Origin: Metaphire vulgaris
Lineage: Eukaryota; Annelida; Clitellata; Crassiclitellata; Megascolecidae
Direction of reading: 5' to 3'
Assembly: GCA_018105865.1 (NCBI GenBank)
Contig: CM030834.1
Coordinates: forward strand, 13,046,719-13,110,718
DNA length: 64,000 bases
The notes under the pieces were generated by a model. It was not told where the DNA came from. It was given only the letters and a program-made list of their open reading frames with translations, and made no database searches. Of this stretch, positions 30,649-43,328 are shown in pieces. Each line of letters starts with the position of its first letter. Position 1 is the stretch's first letter. The translations under genes and the position numbers were made by a program.

Positions 30649-30808
30649 GGAGGCGGAAGATGGCTGAGTGGGTAATTACGCGCTGAAACGGTAGGCTGAC
30701 GGAGCGGGTTCAAGGCTTCAAGCCCCGTTAGTGCACATAGTGTCTTTTGCACAGGCAGCAATGCCCCCTAAGCCGCTTTAAATCACGCTAAGTTTTAAGT
30801 TAAGTGTC
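30649..30808 (+). mobile_element. tRNA-derived SINE, family 2
   Basis: The tRNA-like head GGCGGAAGATGGCTGAGTGG (box A) is followed by CTGACGGAGCGGGTTCAAG (box B) and CCCCGTTAGTGC. The tail is GTCTTTTGCACAGGCAGCAATGC and CTAAGTTTTAAG. Two further copies are at 42944-43040 (minus) and 58862-59000. Box B here contains an extra GCTTCAAG, a small internal duplication. Confidence 0.82.
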
Positions 30809-30958
30809 AAGCGCTTCCACATTTCATTCATTCTCCTCGATCTTATAATACTATACCTACCCCCTCCCAACTGCTGAACGGTTTTGCGCAAATCCTACGA
30901 CCGGACTAGCTCAGCCCGAATAGGGGAGGACAGAAAGACCACTATGGCTACGCCAATG

Positions 30959-31390
<432 letters not shown>

Positions 31391-31885
31391 ACTTATTTTT
31401 GCATCGTCAGTTATATACTAAAAGGCAACAAGAGTGTTCTGAACATATTCCCAAGAGATCAGGTGAAATTTTAAAAAATCGGTTGGAGGCAGCAGAACAG
31501 ACTGAGAAAAAGTCAGCTGAAAGAAAGTCTAGACTTGAAAGTACTCTGAAGTATTAAATTCATAGGAAGTTGTGACGGACAGTATTGATCTTACGGTGTT
31601 GCACTGGTTTTGAGTTTTGACCGATTGGAATTTGGATATTGATGTGCTGCCAATTATTTTCAAGTACATTTTAATATAGTACGCTATATAAATTACAAGT
31701 TGATTTGGCAATACATTCTAGCAAAGATCTTAGCGAGTGGTTCGATCGGAGCGAGACGAATAACGTAATGGTTCACGACGAAGAACACGGGCGGCCATTT
31801 GCAATTACTAATGGAGACTTTGGTGGAATCTGTTGAGACAATCCGATAGCATCCGCCTCGCACGGGCGATTTTGCAGACGGCGAG

Positions 31886-34800
31886 ATGGAGAACCAGTAC
31901 GGCATAACGATCACGAACAAGTACGATCTGTTCTTAAGCGACCAGGATCCCTTCGAGATACTCCAGATCCAGGAACAGCTGAAGGCGGCGAGGAAGAGCG
32001 AAAAGACTAAAAAGGCGGCTGTCGCGTCAGTTGCGGCGGCGACGCCGGTCACCAGCGCCAGCGACAAGGACTCGAAGTCGGCGAAGAACAAGCAGGTCAA
32101 GGCCGCTGTCGTTGCTGTAGCTCAGGACGCAAAGGCAGAGAAGAGAGAAACTGCGACGACGACGCCGTCACCACCAAAGAAAGAAGGTGCTCAAGATCTT
32201 TAAATTTTGCAGATCAGATGCTATATGTAATAGTCTTATGTGATTTAAAAGCGTTAGGCAAATATAATGATTAACCAGAGAACTGACAGCACTCTTGCAT
32301 AGTGATTGAATCCAATGCATGTCACAGGGGTTTTCTTACATCCCCAGCGGGGGTTACACTCCGGTTTATGTCAGATACCCCTGCTCCTACACCCCTTTCT
32401 AGAAATGGTGTTGGGTATTACCAAAACAGACTGTTGTTAAAATTATTCATTTATGGGAAAATTCACCTCTGGAAATTGAAACTTTAGTCACTATAACTGA
32501 CCACAGAAATTAGAATGGACCGTATGTAAGCAGAAGAGGTGACAGTGGAAATCATATTTTTTGACTTGTATTTTCCTTTTTTCCAGGGGTCAAGCATTGA
32601 ACCTCTGCCACCTCTGCTGCCCAATTCTATTCCTTTGGGTCCAAGGAGTCTAGATGAAACACTGGACTTTGACACCTCTGCAATTATGGGACACCCCCAC
32701 CCACCCACTGAACACACATTCCTGGGAAATAGCCTGCTGCATGACAGAGTTAGATTACTATGACCCTCAGTCGTTTCGCATTCAGGATGTTTCTCTCCTT
32801 CCCAACTTGGACAATTCACCGCATAGACGTAATACTCTCTATGATATTTTGCTCCATGATTGCAGTTTGTCTCCTATAAAGTTAATAGGAATGCTATGCA
32901 AATGTGCAAATATACAGCAAATTAGGGTACTGTCCAAATACTAGCAGTTCTTATGACTTTTGAGAAAATTGTTGTGGCCTCCGTCTGATAACAGTGGACC
33001 TCAACTGCAACATGGCTCTTCGATGTATACCAGTTTTCAGGCATAAGATTATTGAGGGATGAATCTTGCAGGCTGAAGGCAAAATATCTAATGTGAAGAG
33101 TTTAGCAACCCACAGCAGTTGATTTCTTGAATTGCAAGTAGCATGAAAGAGTATGGCATTATTTGAAAATAGTTTTGGAAGTGTATTGCTATTGATGCAG
33201 TGTGTACTTGGAATGAAGTTCATCAGGATGAACATATACTTTGTGGATTAGGTGTATGCTGGTGATGGGCGGGGGGAGTAATAGAGACTGCTGACAGGGT
33301 GGCGGAGGCAACAACAGGACAGATTGAAGAGAGCGATCGGACAGAGAGGCTTTGGATGAGAAAGAAGACCAAGAGGGCGTTATATGAGTAGCAGACCTCC
33401 ACTATGGAGTAGCTATTCTGATGACTTTAGGTGTATTCTCATATATCACTGTTAAACATTGTGTGCACTGTAACGAGACTTGGCATATTAAATATGGTAA
33501 CTATAAAACAAGTAGCAGTGCCATTGAGTCTTTGAAATTACTTTTTGGTCAGTAAATTGTAATGGTGTTCTTATAATTATTGCTGTGTGGCTTTATTTAT
33601 AGAAAAACCAAAGCGAAGTAGATCGTCTAAAATTGAAGACGGTTCTCAGCCTGACACAAGGCCAAAAGAGAAGCAGCCAGGAAAGGCTGGTTCATTTCCT
33701 CAAAAAGCCAGAGATGAAACTTTCTCATCTCCAACAGAATTTGGGTATTTTTATATGGATTTGATCGGATCTTCTCAAATGTTTCAATCTAATTTTGGAT
33801 CTATAACTCTTGTAACATCCAATTTATCTTACTTAGTTGTTGCATTTCTTTTATATGGATGGATTACTGTTTAATTCTCTAACCAGTGGTTCTTAACCAG
33901 GAGTACTGGTGCTCCTTACCCCTTGGGGGCTACTTGAGGAATGTTGTGGGGGTACACAATGATCCAGAAATGAAGTCTGTTTTAAAGACATGCTGCAATT
34001 TACTCTGTTCACTATACAAATACTGTAGACATTTTTGCACTAGATTAGACATTCTAGATAAAAATTCCACTTTCTGGGATGTGCACAATCTGTGACAGAT
34101 GTTTGCTGCAGTCTATAGTTATTTTCAATATATTGTGGAGAATAAACTTTTGACCTAGAATAAGGTATGCTGGTAAGGGGCAGGGTACTTTGTTCTCTTA
34201 TACTTGTTTCAGGGGTATGTATTCATAAAAAGGTTAAGAATCACTGCTTTATACTATGTAAGTGATTTCTGATGTACACTGTACAGTAGTTCTCAGGTTT
34301 TCTATTAATTCTATTTATTGAAAATTTTCTCTAGCAGTAATTGTGCTCTGTGTTTAATGATAGCTTGAATATGTATTGCTATTGCATAATGAAAAATTGT
34401 GACTCTTGAATCTCAGTTGATAATGGTAGCGGTGCTGGCTGGTATAAGATTTCTCACATTGTAGATTATGTTTTAGTATGAATTGGTTATGTTTGTTTGT
34501 TCTAATCTCTTTGTAGCAATCAAACAGAATTTGGTCATTTTGAAGTCAGGCCAAGCGACAGGATTGGTAATCGTGAGAGAAAGACAAGGGATGGATTTGG
34601 TGATAGGCTGGAACGGGGAGGAAGTAATAGAGACCGCGGAGAGGGTGGCAGTGGCAGCAACAGGACAGATGGAAGGGAGCGATCGGACAGAGGAGGCTTT
34701 GGGCGAGAAAGAAGACCAAGAGGGCGTTTTATGGGTGGCAGACCTCCACGACGGGGTGGCTATTCTGATGACAGACAGAGGAATAGTGCTGTAGGTGAAG

Positions 34801-37304
34801 ATCAAGAGAGGGGGTTCTTTACTGAAGGGGACCACGGGGGATCTGGATTTGGTGAAGGAAGAGGATTCTCTGATCATCTAGGTGACAAGGGAGGCTTTTC
34901 TGATCAGTACGAAAGAAAAAGCTCAGAAGAATACGGCAGAAGAAAAACAGGAAGTGAAGCCTATGGCAATCATGGCGGTTTTGATAATGATCAGCAATTT
35001 GAAGAGAGACAGGAGAGAGGAAATTTTGAGCGGAGGACATTTGAGTCACGGAGAGGCAACTTTGGAGAAAGGCGGAATTATGAGGATCGACAAGACAGAG
35101 GAGGATTTGGTGAAAGAAGAAGAAGAGGTGGGTTTGGAGAACAAGAAAGTCAGAGCTTTGGGCACTGGTCAGAGAGATCTGGAGATGGAGAAGACCGGGA
35201 GATAAGAAGGGGCCGTGGTGGATTTGGCCGTCGCGGCCGTGGCAGAGGCCGACCAGGATTTGGAAGAAGAGACTTTGACAGACATGGAGGTGGCAATGAT
35301 CAGACGTGAGTGATGATATAGTATTTGCTATATTTAATTATATGATTGGTTAAGGTGCTTAATCTAATTGAATTAAACATTTTGATGAAATTTTAGGATT
35401 TACCATTGATGTTTGCCATATTGGTAAGGTAGTCTTGTACTCCTTATTGATGTTAATAATTTTCTGCTGTATCTGTCATACTGCTTTTTTATAACCAGTT
35501 TGGAGACTCTGGGAGACTTTGTTAACAATTTGTATTTTAGGTATTATTTACTGCCCAATGTTCCAAAGATGTTATGTAATATAATGTAATGTAAAGGGAC
35601 TTATAATATGGCAACTCTTATATTTCTACTCAGGTGGATATGATGGATATTTTCACTAAAGACATCAACATTTTCATATGTTTTATATATACTTAATCCA
35701 CACTGCAATTTGTCAGTGCTGTTCCAGGCATGACTAATGTCCTAGTTTTAATGAATTTTGAGCTTGTGTCACCCATGTAGATTATTCTCTTTTGCCAGAG
35801 ATCATGAATTATTCTATATTTTATAATTTGCTTGTGAAAACCTTTTGAGGTCAGGTATTACTGATTACAGAAATTTGAACTAAAACTGTGTTTTTGTGAT
35901 ACAGTGGTGGTATTAAGGGAACAGAGAAGAGGGATGGTAGTGGTGCTCATAACTGGGGAACAGCCATGGATGACTTAGAGTAAGTTTTCATGTTGTGAAA
36001 TTGATTCATGCTTTCCATTTAATGACTGATTTTGTTGACTGATATGTTAATGGATTTCATACTATTCCTATGCAAATAATACTGAACTTGTTCAATGTTG
36101 ACTAAACATTTCTGTCACACATTATAACTTAATGCATATTGAAACAAATGGAAATTTTGTACCTAACTTTGAGTCTTCTTTTGCAACAAAATATAAATAT
36201 ATTTTAGAAATTTTGTGTGAATTGTGATAGAGGTCAGACTGAGAACCAAACTGTAATTGATGGTGCTACTTGGGGAGAGCAAGCAGAAGCAGCTGAAAAT
36301 CAGGAAGCTGCTGGAACCAGCAGGTATAGTACTGTAATTGGTTTCAGATTTGTTTATGGCACATCACTCTATTCAGTTTTGTTTATATTTTATGAATAAG
36401 TATATTGCTTGTACTTTCTTACACAGGGGCAGAGTTTATTGTGTCTGTTAACCCCTTAACTGGGTGCCCCGAGTAACGCTCGTCCATTTTTACATTGAGT
36501 TGCAAATAGTTGCCCAGTTAAGGGGTTAAATTAATATGATCTTAAACTATTTTGTATAGCACAAAGGTATATGAAGAGAAAGGCGATGGAGCTGGTGGTG
36601 CTGAGGAAGCCGTTGAGGAGGAGGAACCCAAAGTGATGACACTCGATGAATGGAAGGCTCTGCAAGCAGCCAAGAGAGTTAAACCAGAGTACAACATTCG
36701 TAAACCTGGTGAAGGATGCAACAGTGACCCCCAGTGGAAGAAGATGTATGCTCTGACTAAAAAATGTGCAACAAAAGAACCATCAGATGAAGAAGATGAG
36801 GAAGAGGTTGGCATCTGTGAAATGCTTTGTAAAACATCATTACTAAATTTTCAGTGACAGTTTGCAGGTTTATTTGCAAGTGTATTTACAAGTGCAATAT
36901 GCGTGAATTGTATTGGAACTTTTAATCCGTTATGAATGCATCCTGTAATGTTTTAACTTGCTCGTTGCTTGCGGCTGTCAATTGTGTTTTCTTGTTTGGA
37001 TTTCTAGTTAGAGGAAGACAAGCACGCCAAGTCTAGGAATGTCCTTCCGATCGAGATCATGTTCACTGATAATCCGCGTCGTGGAGGCCGAGGCGGTCGC
37101 CGTGGAGGCGGTAGCCGTGGAGGCGGTGGCCGAGGCTACCCTCTTGACGGAAGTGGCTTTCGTGGTGACCTAAGGAAGTCACCTTCCAGCAGAGGTGACA
37201 GGGAAGGAGGAGGGGGAGGGCGCCGCAGCACCAGAGAACGCGCCCCGAACGTGGCCGATGAGCATGATTTTCCGAGCTTGGACAAGGCAGTTCCTGTCCA
37301 GTAA
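31886..37304 (+). CDS. SERBP1: SERBP1/HABP4-family RGG-rich ribosome- and mRNA-binding protein
   Basis: Exons: 31886-32186, 33603-33744, 34517-35305, 35905-35979, 36231-36323, 36560-36806, 37008-37304. The sum is 1944 nt, 647 residues plus TAA, all phases consistent. The start [14 protein letters not shown] with DQDPFEIL matches the family's conserved N-terminus. Exon 3 is very rich in RGG, GGF and RG motifs (about residues 149-410). The HNWG motif ([13 protein letters not shown]) and the block [11 protein letters not shown], with [11 protein letters not shown], are family signatures. The C-terminus has a second RGG cluster and ends [15 protein letters not shown]1 and its relatives (Stm1, Vig) bind mRNA and sit in the mRNA channel of idle ribosomes together with eEF2 (established). 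This protein is longer than human SERBP1 (about 400 aa), mostly because of exon 3. A poly(A) signal AATAAA follows at 37792. Confidence 0.94.
33252..33425 (+). pseudogene. Decayed duplicate of part of SERBP1 exon 3 inside intron 2
   Basis: This intronic stretch matches exon 3 at about 34603-34771 over some 170 bp (shared blocks GGAGTAATAGAGAC, GAGCGATCGGACAGAG, AGAAAGAAGACCAAGAGGGC, GCAGACCTCCAC, GGCTATTCTGATGAC or close to it). It carries small indels and in-frame stops (TTTGGATGA). It has no credible splice sites and looks non-functional. Confidence 0.85.
33884..34246. mobile_element. hAT-like MITE (same family as 24358-24698)
   Basis: The ends are CAGTGGTTCTTAACC and GGTTAAGAATCACTG. The body is colinear with the element at 24358 (GTCTGTTTTAAAGAC, TGTGCACAATCTGTGACAGA, TTTCAATATATTG). 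The 8-bp flanks do not match, so the duplication has decayed. It lies in SERBP1 intron 2, after the degenerate exon copy. Confidence 0.82.
36448..36529. mobile_element. TTAA-bounded miniature element (same family as 28451)
   Basis: It begins TTAACCCCTTAACTGGG and ends CCCAGTTAAGGGGTTAA, an 82-bp near palindrome ending in TTAA on both sides. It lies in the SERBP1 intron before exon 36560-36806. Confidence 0.78.
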
Positions 37305-37791
37305 GGAGAGCAGGGATGGCCTGCTATGACCAGCTGTCAGTGACACTGGTCCGTAGTGACCCTGATGGCTTGAATGAATTAATACGTACAATAGATTTTA
37401 TACTTTCTTTTCGTAAAGTAATTCAGAGCAAATCTCCTGTTGTTTTTGGCAAACACGGCTGAAGTTGTAAGCGACTTTGTTGTTTGCTGTTCTGAGTGAA
37501 CTTGCAGGAGGAACTTCTGACTGTTTAAGAATTTCATAAGAACTGTATTGTTGTCCAGCATCCAGTTTTGCAGCTCTTTGCTGTTTAGTTTCTAAAGTAA
37601 CAGCTTTGTTGCAGATTTTATGTTTTTGCATTTGTATATGGAATTAAAGTTGTTGCGCGACCAGTTTTGACGTTTGCGCATTTGACTGTATTTCATCTGC
37701 CAGAATTTTAAAGCTTTGCAATTGGCTGATTGCTGCCATTCTTGTGATGGCGATGCAGTTCTTATTTTTAGAAGTCTTTGGAGTATTATGA

Positions 37792-37797
37792 AATAAA
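37792..37797 (+). promoter_or_regulatory. Polyadenylation signal of SERBP1-like gene
   Basis: AATAAA about 490 bp after the stop codon, the first strong hexamer in the 3' UTR. Cleavage would be expected near 37815. Confidence 0.6.
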
Positions 37798-38043
37798 TTG
37801 GTTTGAACGTTTTTGCATCTTAACTATGGTGTTTCATGTTGCATGTTTTGAAATTGGAATTGCTGTGTACATGGCATCTGTATATTGCGCTTAGATTTAC
37901 AATGGTGGCGTTTGGAACCTTAAGACTTTGGCTTTATAATTATATTGGTCTACTCACTAGTGATTCCTGCAGACGTTAGTTATGTCTGTTGTAGGAATCT
38001 TGAAAAATTCAGCCACAAATAGATGGTAGCGTATTTCAAAGTA

Positions 38044-38218
38044 CAGTAGAACCTCGTTATATCGAAGTTCAAGGGACTGTGATAAATACTTCGATATATC
38101 CGTGGTTCGATATATCCGATTCCTGTATCATTAACACTGTTTTGGCGGGACCGGCACTCAAGCTTCAATATAAACGTGATTTCGATATAAGCGAGTTCGA
38201 TATAACGAGGTTCTACTG
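38044..38218. mobile_element. Tc1/mariner (pogo/Tigger-like) MITE with TA duplication
   Basis: The inverted repeats CAGTAGAACCTCGTTATAT and ATATAACGAGGTTCTACTG are perfect and flanked by TA on both sides. Terminal sequence of this kind is typical of pogo/Tigger-type elements. It is about 175 bp with no ORF. A half-related end (CGTTATAACGAAGTTCTACTG) is at 59117-59137. Confidence 0.85.
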
Positions 38219-39200
38219 TAATATTATTCTTCCTTATTGTTAGAATGTTACTATCACTTAAGTAATATCCCTGCTTGGCCATCAGCATGCAATTTCTCAG
38301 TACACTCTTTGAGGCAGATGTCAACAGAAGTTGACGTCTTTGTTGTAGCGTTGAAATAATTACTCATCAAAAGAGTTAGTTTATATGACCTCTAAAAGTT
38401 GAGTGAAAATCTGTCGCCTTTCTAAGCGACCCCTGTAATGAAAACGCCTCTGAATAGAAGTAGAACAAACCCCTGCATGGAATTCTTGCATTGCATAGGG
38501 TACTATCTGTAATTAACCTGTCACTGCTTGTATTTTTATGTAAATGTGTCAGCCATTCTTCAGGTTTGCAGTCTCTTGCATGGTGAAAGTGAAACTTGTT
38601 GGGCGTGGCTTTGATTAAATTTGTACTCTATCTTGGCGCACAGGTCCAGCATCAGATTTTTCTTATGATATTCTTATCAAAAAGCCAGCTTTTGTCTCCA
38701 CTTCCTATTATGGATGTTGCCATAATTAGTGATGCGTGCATCTGTTTGGAATGTTAAACTTCATGATACAGTAATCAGAAACAAACTAGCGCTCATCAGG
38801 TTGATCCAACCTCTGCTACTAAGGGTCCTGTCACGTGATTAGTTCCCTTAGAACTCCAATAGTGTCTTAAGACGAGATTAGAAACAAGAATTATCCTTTG
38901 CATGATGAGCAATGCATTCACTGATCTGAGTGATAGAGGACACTGACAGACTGGTCAAATGGCATTTGTTTTCCTTGGCTGCAGGACAAATCCATGACAA
39001 AATCCAACATTGCTGGATTTGATTTTTGGTGGTGTATATCCTGAAATATAAATGACGAGTGGTATTTGTAGGGGCGAAGGTAGGCACTGCTTATTGACAC
39101 CCCCCCCCATTGGTGTACTCAATACATGGCATTGAATGGGATGAAGAAGTTTCATGCTGCCACTGACTGACTTATTTAACTACAGGTAACATATTTAGCA

Positions 39201-39270
39201 ATTCTCACACAGGGCAGAACCTCTTGAGCCACTTTAAACCCCGTTGTTGTTATTATTATAATTATTATAG
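39201..39270. mobile_element. SINE family 2 tail fragment with ATT repeats
   Basis: TTCTCACACAGGGCAGAACC, then CACTTTAAACCCCGTTGTTG and short ATT/ATA repeats, resemble the tail of the SINE family 2 copies. No tRNA head is visible. Confidence 0.45.
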
Positions 39271-39274
39271 TGAA

Positions 39275-39454
39275 CAGTGGCGGCTCCAGGATTTGGCAAG
39301 TGAGAGGGGGCGTAGGGGGTGGCAACTTCTAATCATGGGGCCAACCATTTGTTAGGTATGTAGTATTAAGTATACTGTATACTAGTGTATAGGGTCCCAA
39401 CAAGGGGGCAGGCACTCAATAGGGGGGCACGAGCCCCCTGTGGAGCCGCCACTG
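39275..39454. mobile_element. hAT-like MITE, CAGTGGCGGCTCC family, TSD ATAGTGAA
   Basis: The terminal repeats CAGTGGCGGCTCC and GGAGCCGCCACTG are perfect inverses. ATAGTGAA stands on both sides (39267-39274, 39455-39462). It is in the opposite orientation to the copies at 42425 and 59847. Confidence 0.93.
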
Positions 39455-40443
39455 ATAGTGAAACAATTAAGCATTCCATCTTCTGGCCTGATTCTACTCA
39501 CGCCACTGTTCACTCAAATACCACTCCAACGCGTATATAAATATTTCTGGCGTTTCTGTCTATGGTCTTTTAAAGCCTATCTGTCACGTGGAATCTGACA
39601 TCTAGCCTATCTATTTCTCTATTATGGTCAGCGCGTTGATTTTTAATGATTTTTTCCAAGTGATGAGGGCTATAAGTGTCCGAAGATGACAAACAGCTGA
39701 TCGGACTCTAGTGAACACAAGAACCAATCGTGGGCGCCCACACGTTGGGACAAGAGGGTCTCAGGGGCCATCTGCCTCCTGGAAAATGCAAATCTATTTT
39801 TGTAACTAACTTTATTTTGCTGCTTTAATTAAGCCTTTAACCAATATTTTCACAGTGAAACCATTACTAATAAATAGAGTGAAATGGAGAAACTTGACTT
39901 TAACTATAAGAACTGTGGAAGTGAATATCTTGAAATAAATATTAACCGTGAGTCCGTGACCATTGTGTTTTGCCCTCCATGGAAATATTTCTATGGGCGC
40001 CACTGGACCCGTTCTTTACAGCGTAAGCTGATTCTAGCACTTTTCAAGAACTTCCAGACCAATTCACCACGCTAAATCCTGCCTCGCCAAATACACGTAG
40101 GCCTACAGTGTATATAATTAGTTGATTCGGGTGATATTTTTCTGTATCTTCTACTGCTGGAGCAAGGGTAACCACCCCTCGGTTTTCCCAAACTGCTAAG
40201 AGACCTGATGAGCTTTTCAAACACTTTTCGGTATCTTTAGGGACCAATTAGGCCTACACACATTCTGATATTTTGGCTTTTGCTATATTTTTGATACATG
40301 GATACCGGGCTACGACCATTTCGCTGAAGGTACCCGGGGCGTGGATACCTTGCCTAGCGTTTACGTTATATATAATTAATCAAAAAATTTCTAGGCCTAA
40401 CCCGGATCTAACAGAGCAGACCATTCTATTGAAACAGCTTAGG

Positions 40444-40549
40444 CAGTGGCGTCGGAACGATTTTTCGTCAGGGGGTGCAGTTTTTCTCCAGGTCAAAGCT
40501 GTTGTTGGGTGCAGCTGCACCCCCTGCACACCCACTTCATACGGGCCTG
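40444..40549. mobile_element. hAT-like MITE, CAGTGGCGTCGGAACG type, TSD AGCTTAGG
   Basis: It begins CAGTGGCGTCGGAACGA and ends TACGGGCCTG, with AGCTTAGG on both sides (40436-40443, 40550-40557). It is about 106 bp and related to the longer elements at 53406-53732 and 58456. Confidence 0.85.
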
Positions 40550-40784
40550 AGCTTAGGGTATTTTAAGCGCAGCAACAGAGCCGCAAACCACATTTGAACC
40601 AAGAACTTCAATTTCGATATTCTAAATGAACAATTATACAATACATGCTTACAGATTTCAGTTCTTTTATTAATTAACTGTGAGCTCTAATCACTCAATC
40701 TAATATATTCTAACATGCAATAGGCATATAGTCACGAATCAGGAATTCTGACAAAAGATACCACATTATATTTTTAGTAGTAGT

Positions 40785-41018
40785 CAGTGGCGTAGCGAGG
40801 GTATCCGGCGCCCGAGGGCAAGATGTAGGCTACCAATGCCGCTCTCAACTTCCAAAAAATCTTGAGCAAAAAGATCGTCACTCATGTTCCTCCTTTACGG
40901 CGCCTCTTCAATCTCAGACAAAAATGCATGCCTGATGAGCTTATTTATTTTACTACCCAAAACCCGATTTTGACACCCCACATCGGCGCCTTCCTGCCCC
41001 TCGCTACACGTACCACTG
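40785..41018. mobile_element. hAT-like MITE, CAGTGGCGTAGC type
   Basis: The ends are CAGTGGCGTAGCGAGGG and CCCTCGCTACACGTACCACTG, imperfect inverted repeats. The flanks GTAGTAGT and ACAATAGT match only in part, so the target duplication is uncertain. Confidence 0.7.
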
Positions 41019-41509
41019 ACAATAGTCAAATATGAATCCATTGCTGAAAACACATTTGATAAGTTTCCTTCATCAACATTAGGGGCCTACCACGAACGTC
41101 CCTGGCTAGCAATATGCAGCACCGGCGTCCGTGCGTTCTCTTGGCGTTGTTTAGGAGATCAGAGATCACGGCAGACTTCGGCATGCAATCAGTGAAACTC
41201 TAGAACACGATAGAGCTTCTCGTTAATTATTCACGTTAATAAATTTAAAATGATTTACGACTGTGACAGAATTTCGACAGACTTTTCTGCGTCTGTCGCA
41301 TTTCCGCGGAGTACAGTAGTTCGTTTGCAGACTGGTAAATTTCGACCGAGCAGAGGCTACACCTTCAAACAGTCGCCTATGCGTGGAATGTCCTAGCATT
41401 GGTGCGTAAGAAGTAGCCTACTCTCATCTCTTTCGACGTCGAGTATTACACGTATCGGGCCGTGTTGAGATTGCTGTAATAACGTTCGCTTTTCTCAGCA
41501 CTGTTTATT

Positions 41510-41903
41510 CAGGGGCGTAAACCTGGCTTCAACATTGGGGGGATAGAATAATTTTTAAAAAGTTGACCCCCCAGAAATATAAATATCCCCCCATTTTGGG
41601 GGGGATATTGCATATTATAGTGGGGACTTAAAATCGTCCATGAAATACGTCTTGACAAGCCAAAAAGAAGGTCTTCCTGATATTTTTATATTTTCCCCTC
41701 TCCAAATAGCCTGACAAGCAAAAAAAGGTCATCCGAAATGAGAGAATGTGGATTTGGCGTAATTCTGGCATCAACATCATAGGGTAGGATAGAATTTTTT
41801 ACCATATAGGCCAAAACATTGGGGATAATTGATACTCTGTCCCCCGCCAACTAATTATTCGGGGGGACCGTCCCCCGCCGTCCCCCCGTGTTTTACGCCC
41901 ATG
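41510..41903. mobile_element. hAT-like MITE, TSD TGTTTATT
   Basis: The ends CAGGGGCGTAAACC and GTTTTACGCCCATG are imperfect inverted repeats, with TGTTTATT on both sides (41502-41509, 41904-41911). The right-hand duplication runs straight into an ATT microsatellite. Confidence 0.85.
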
Positions 41904-41905
41904 TG

Positions 41906-41906
<1 letters not shown>

Positions 41907-41963
<57 letters not shown>
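41907..41963. repeat. (ATT)n microsatellite next to a LINE/SINE-like 3' end
   Basis: About 57 bp of ATT triplets followed by AAGACAATTTATAGAGCGCAG. On the minus strand this is a retroelement 3' end (CTATAAATTGTC) with a triplet tail. The same join occurs near 48028. Confidence 0.75.
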
Positions 41964-41964
<1 letters not shown>

Positions 41965-42424
41965 GACAATTTATAGAGCGCAGTAAGCATAGTGAAGACT
42001 AAAGTTTAGTCGTCTCGTTCATATAGTTTATGCGAAAAGAAACAAGTCATCAGAAGTTAGTGTCTGTAGTCATTGGTGTAGCCACGGTGGCAAGGGGGAG
42101 GGGGCGGGTCCCCGATCCTGGTTGGGACCGGTCGTGGGATTTGTACAAAACCGTTGAGAATTTTTTGGTGGGGAAGAGTTGGTTGCACGATCGAAGAGAA
42201 TAGGTCCTACGTGAATGTGATGTGCGAGAACTGCTTGACGATCCCTTTTGACGATTTTTTTTGGTCGTCGGAGACTTTTCACCCGAAAATGTCGATGTGC
42301 TCCCATATTCCGGAAGCATGGCTAAGCCACTGGTGTCTCTAAAGCAACACAACCAGAAATTGTCGAAAATTTTCAATATTTGTGATCGATTGTTGACGAA
42401 AGCTGAGCATCTATTCTCTGCATG

Positions 42425-42622
42425 CAGTGGCGGCTCCACCGGGGGGAGGCAGGGGGGCCCATGCCCCCTATTGAGTGCCTGGCCTCCCAGTGGCCCCCAG
42501 TGGCCCCCAGTTGGGATCCTATACTTAATGCTACATACATTAAACAACCAATGGTTGGCCCCCATGATTAGAAGTTGCCACCCCAACGGCCCCCCACTTG
42601 CTAAATCCTAGAGCCGCCACTG
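42425..42622. mobile_element. hAT-like MITE, CAGTGGCGGCTCC family, TSD TCTGCATG
   Basis: The ends are CAGTGGCGGCTCC and GAGCCGCCACTG. TCTGCATG flanks both sides (42417-42424, 42623-42630). The body matches 59847-60036 closely. Confidence 0.92.
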
Positions 42623-42943
42623 TCTGCATGCAGCATTCAGGCAATGCATTGCCTGAATTGCAGGGATCGTTTAGTTACCTGTTTATTTGCAACGATATCG
42701 AATCTGACGTACTCGTATATAGGCAAATGACTTAACAACGAAGGCGTTGGCAGATAATTTCGGTGTCAAAGTCAACTAAATAATCGGTAGTGCAATTTTG
42801 TGGCCGACGTGAAGCCTTCCCGATTACACGCCTAATGCAATTTTATATGGCCAGTAGTATGGAGCATATTAGTTGTAAGCTGGATTTAAACCATAGCCTG
42901 ATTGAAAGTGGCCTAGAAGTCGCTATTGTCTGCGTGAAAGCCA

Positions 42944-43040
42944 CTGGGGGAGGAGGGGCGCTAACGGGGCTTGAACCGCGCTCCGTCAGCCGATCGCTCA
43001 AGCGCTTAGCCCACTCTGCCATCTTTCGCCTTTTTCTGTG
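42944..43040 (-). mobile_element. tRNA-derived SINE, family 2 (head, minus strand)
   Basis: Read on the minus strand: GGCGAAAGATGGCAGAGTGG (box A), GGCTGACGGAGCGCGGTTCA (towards box B), then AGCCCCGTTAGCGCCCCT. The 5' end and 3' CGCCCC could pair as in a tRNA acceptor stem. This is the least decayed tRNA-like head of the family here. Confidence 0.8.
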
Positions 43041-43125
43041 AAAATCTATGAGATTTGCAATCAAGCGATGGCTAAGACTAGATTGCGATATCGCAGCGTT
43101 GCAGGTGCAGATGCATATAAGTATG

Positions 43126-43328
43126 CAGTGGCGTAGCCAGCTTATGCAAACTGGGGTTGTTAATTAGAGATACTATGCAACTGAACACTGAAGCCGCGGT
43201 CGCCGCCCCCTCCCCCCACTACCCCTTCTTCAATCAAAAGCCAACGGATTTACATAAATTGTGTTGGTCATATTTTTTGAAATGGGGTTGTTCAAACAAC
43301 CCCAAACAACCCCGTGGCTACGCCACTG
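43126..43328. mobile_element. hAT-like MITE, CAGTGGCGTAGCCA type
   Basis: The inverted ends are CAGTGGCGTAGCCAG and GTGGCTACGCCACTG. Flanking 8-mers TAAGTATG and TAAATTAT are similar but not identical, consistent with a worn duplication. Confidence 0.8.

Noticed and set aside
42050..42611. 178-residue minus-strand ORF and overlapping plus ORF
   Set aside because: Most of it runs through a hAT-like MITE (42425-42622); no family resemblance and no splice context.
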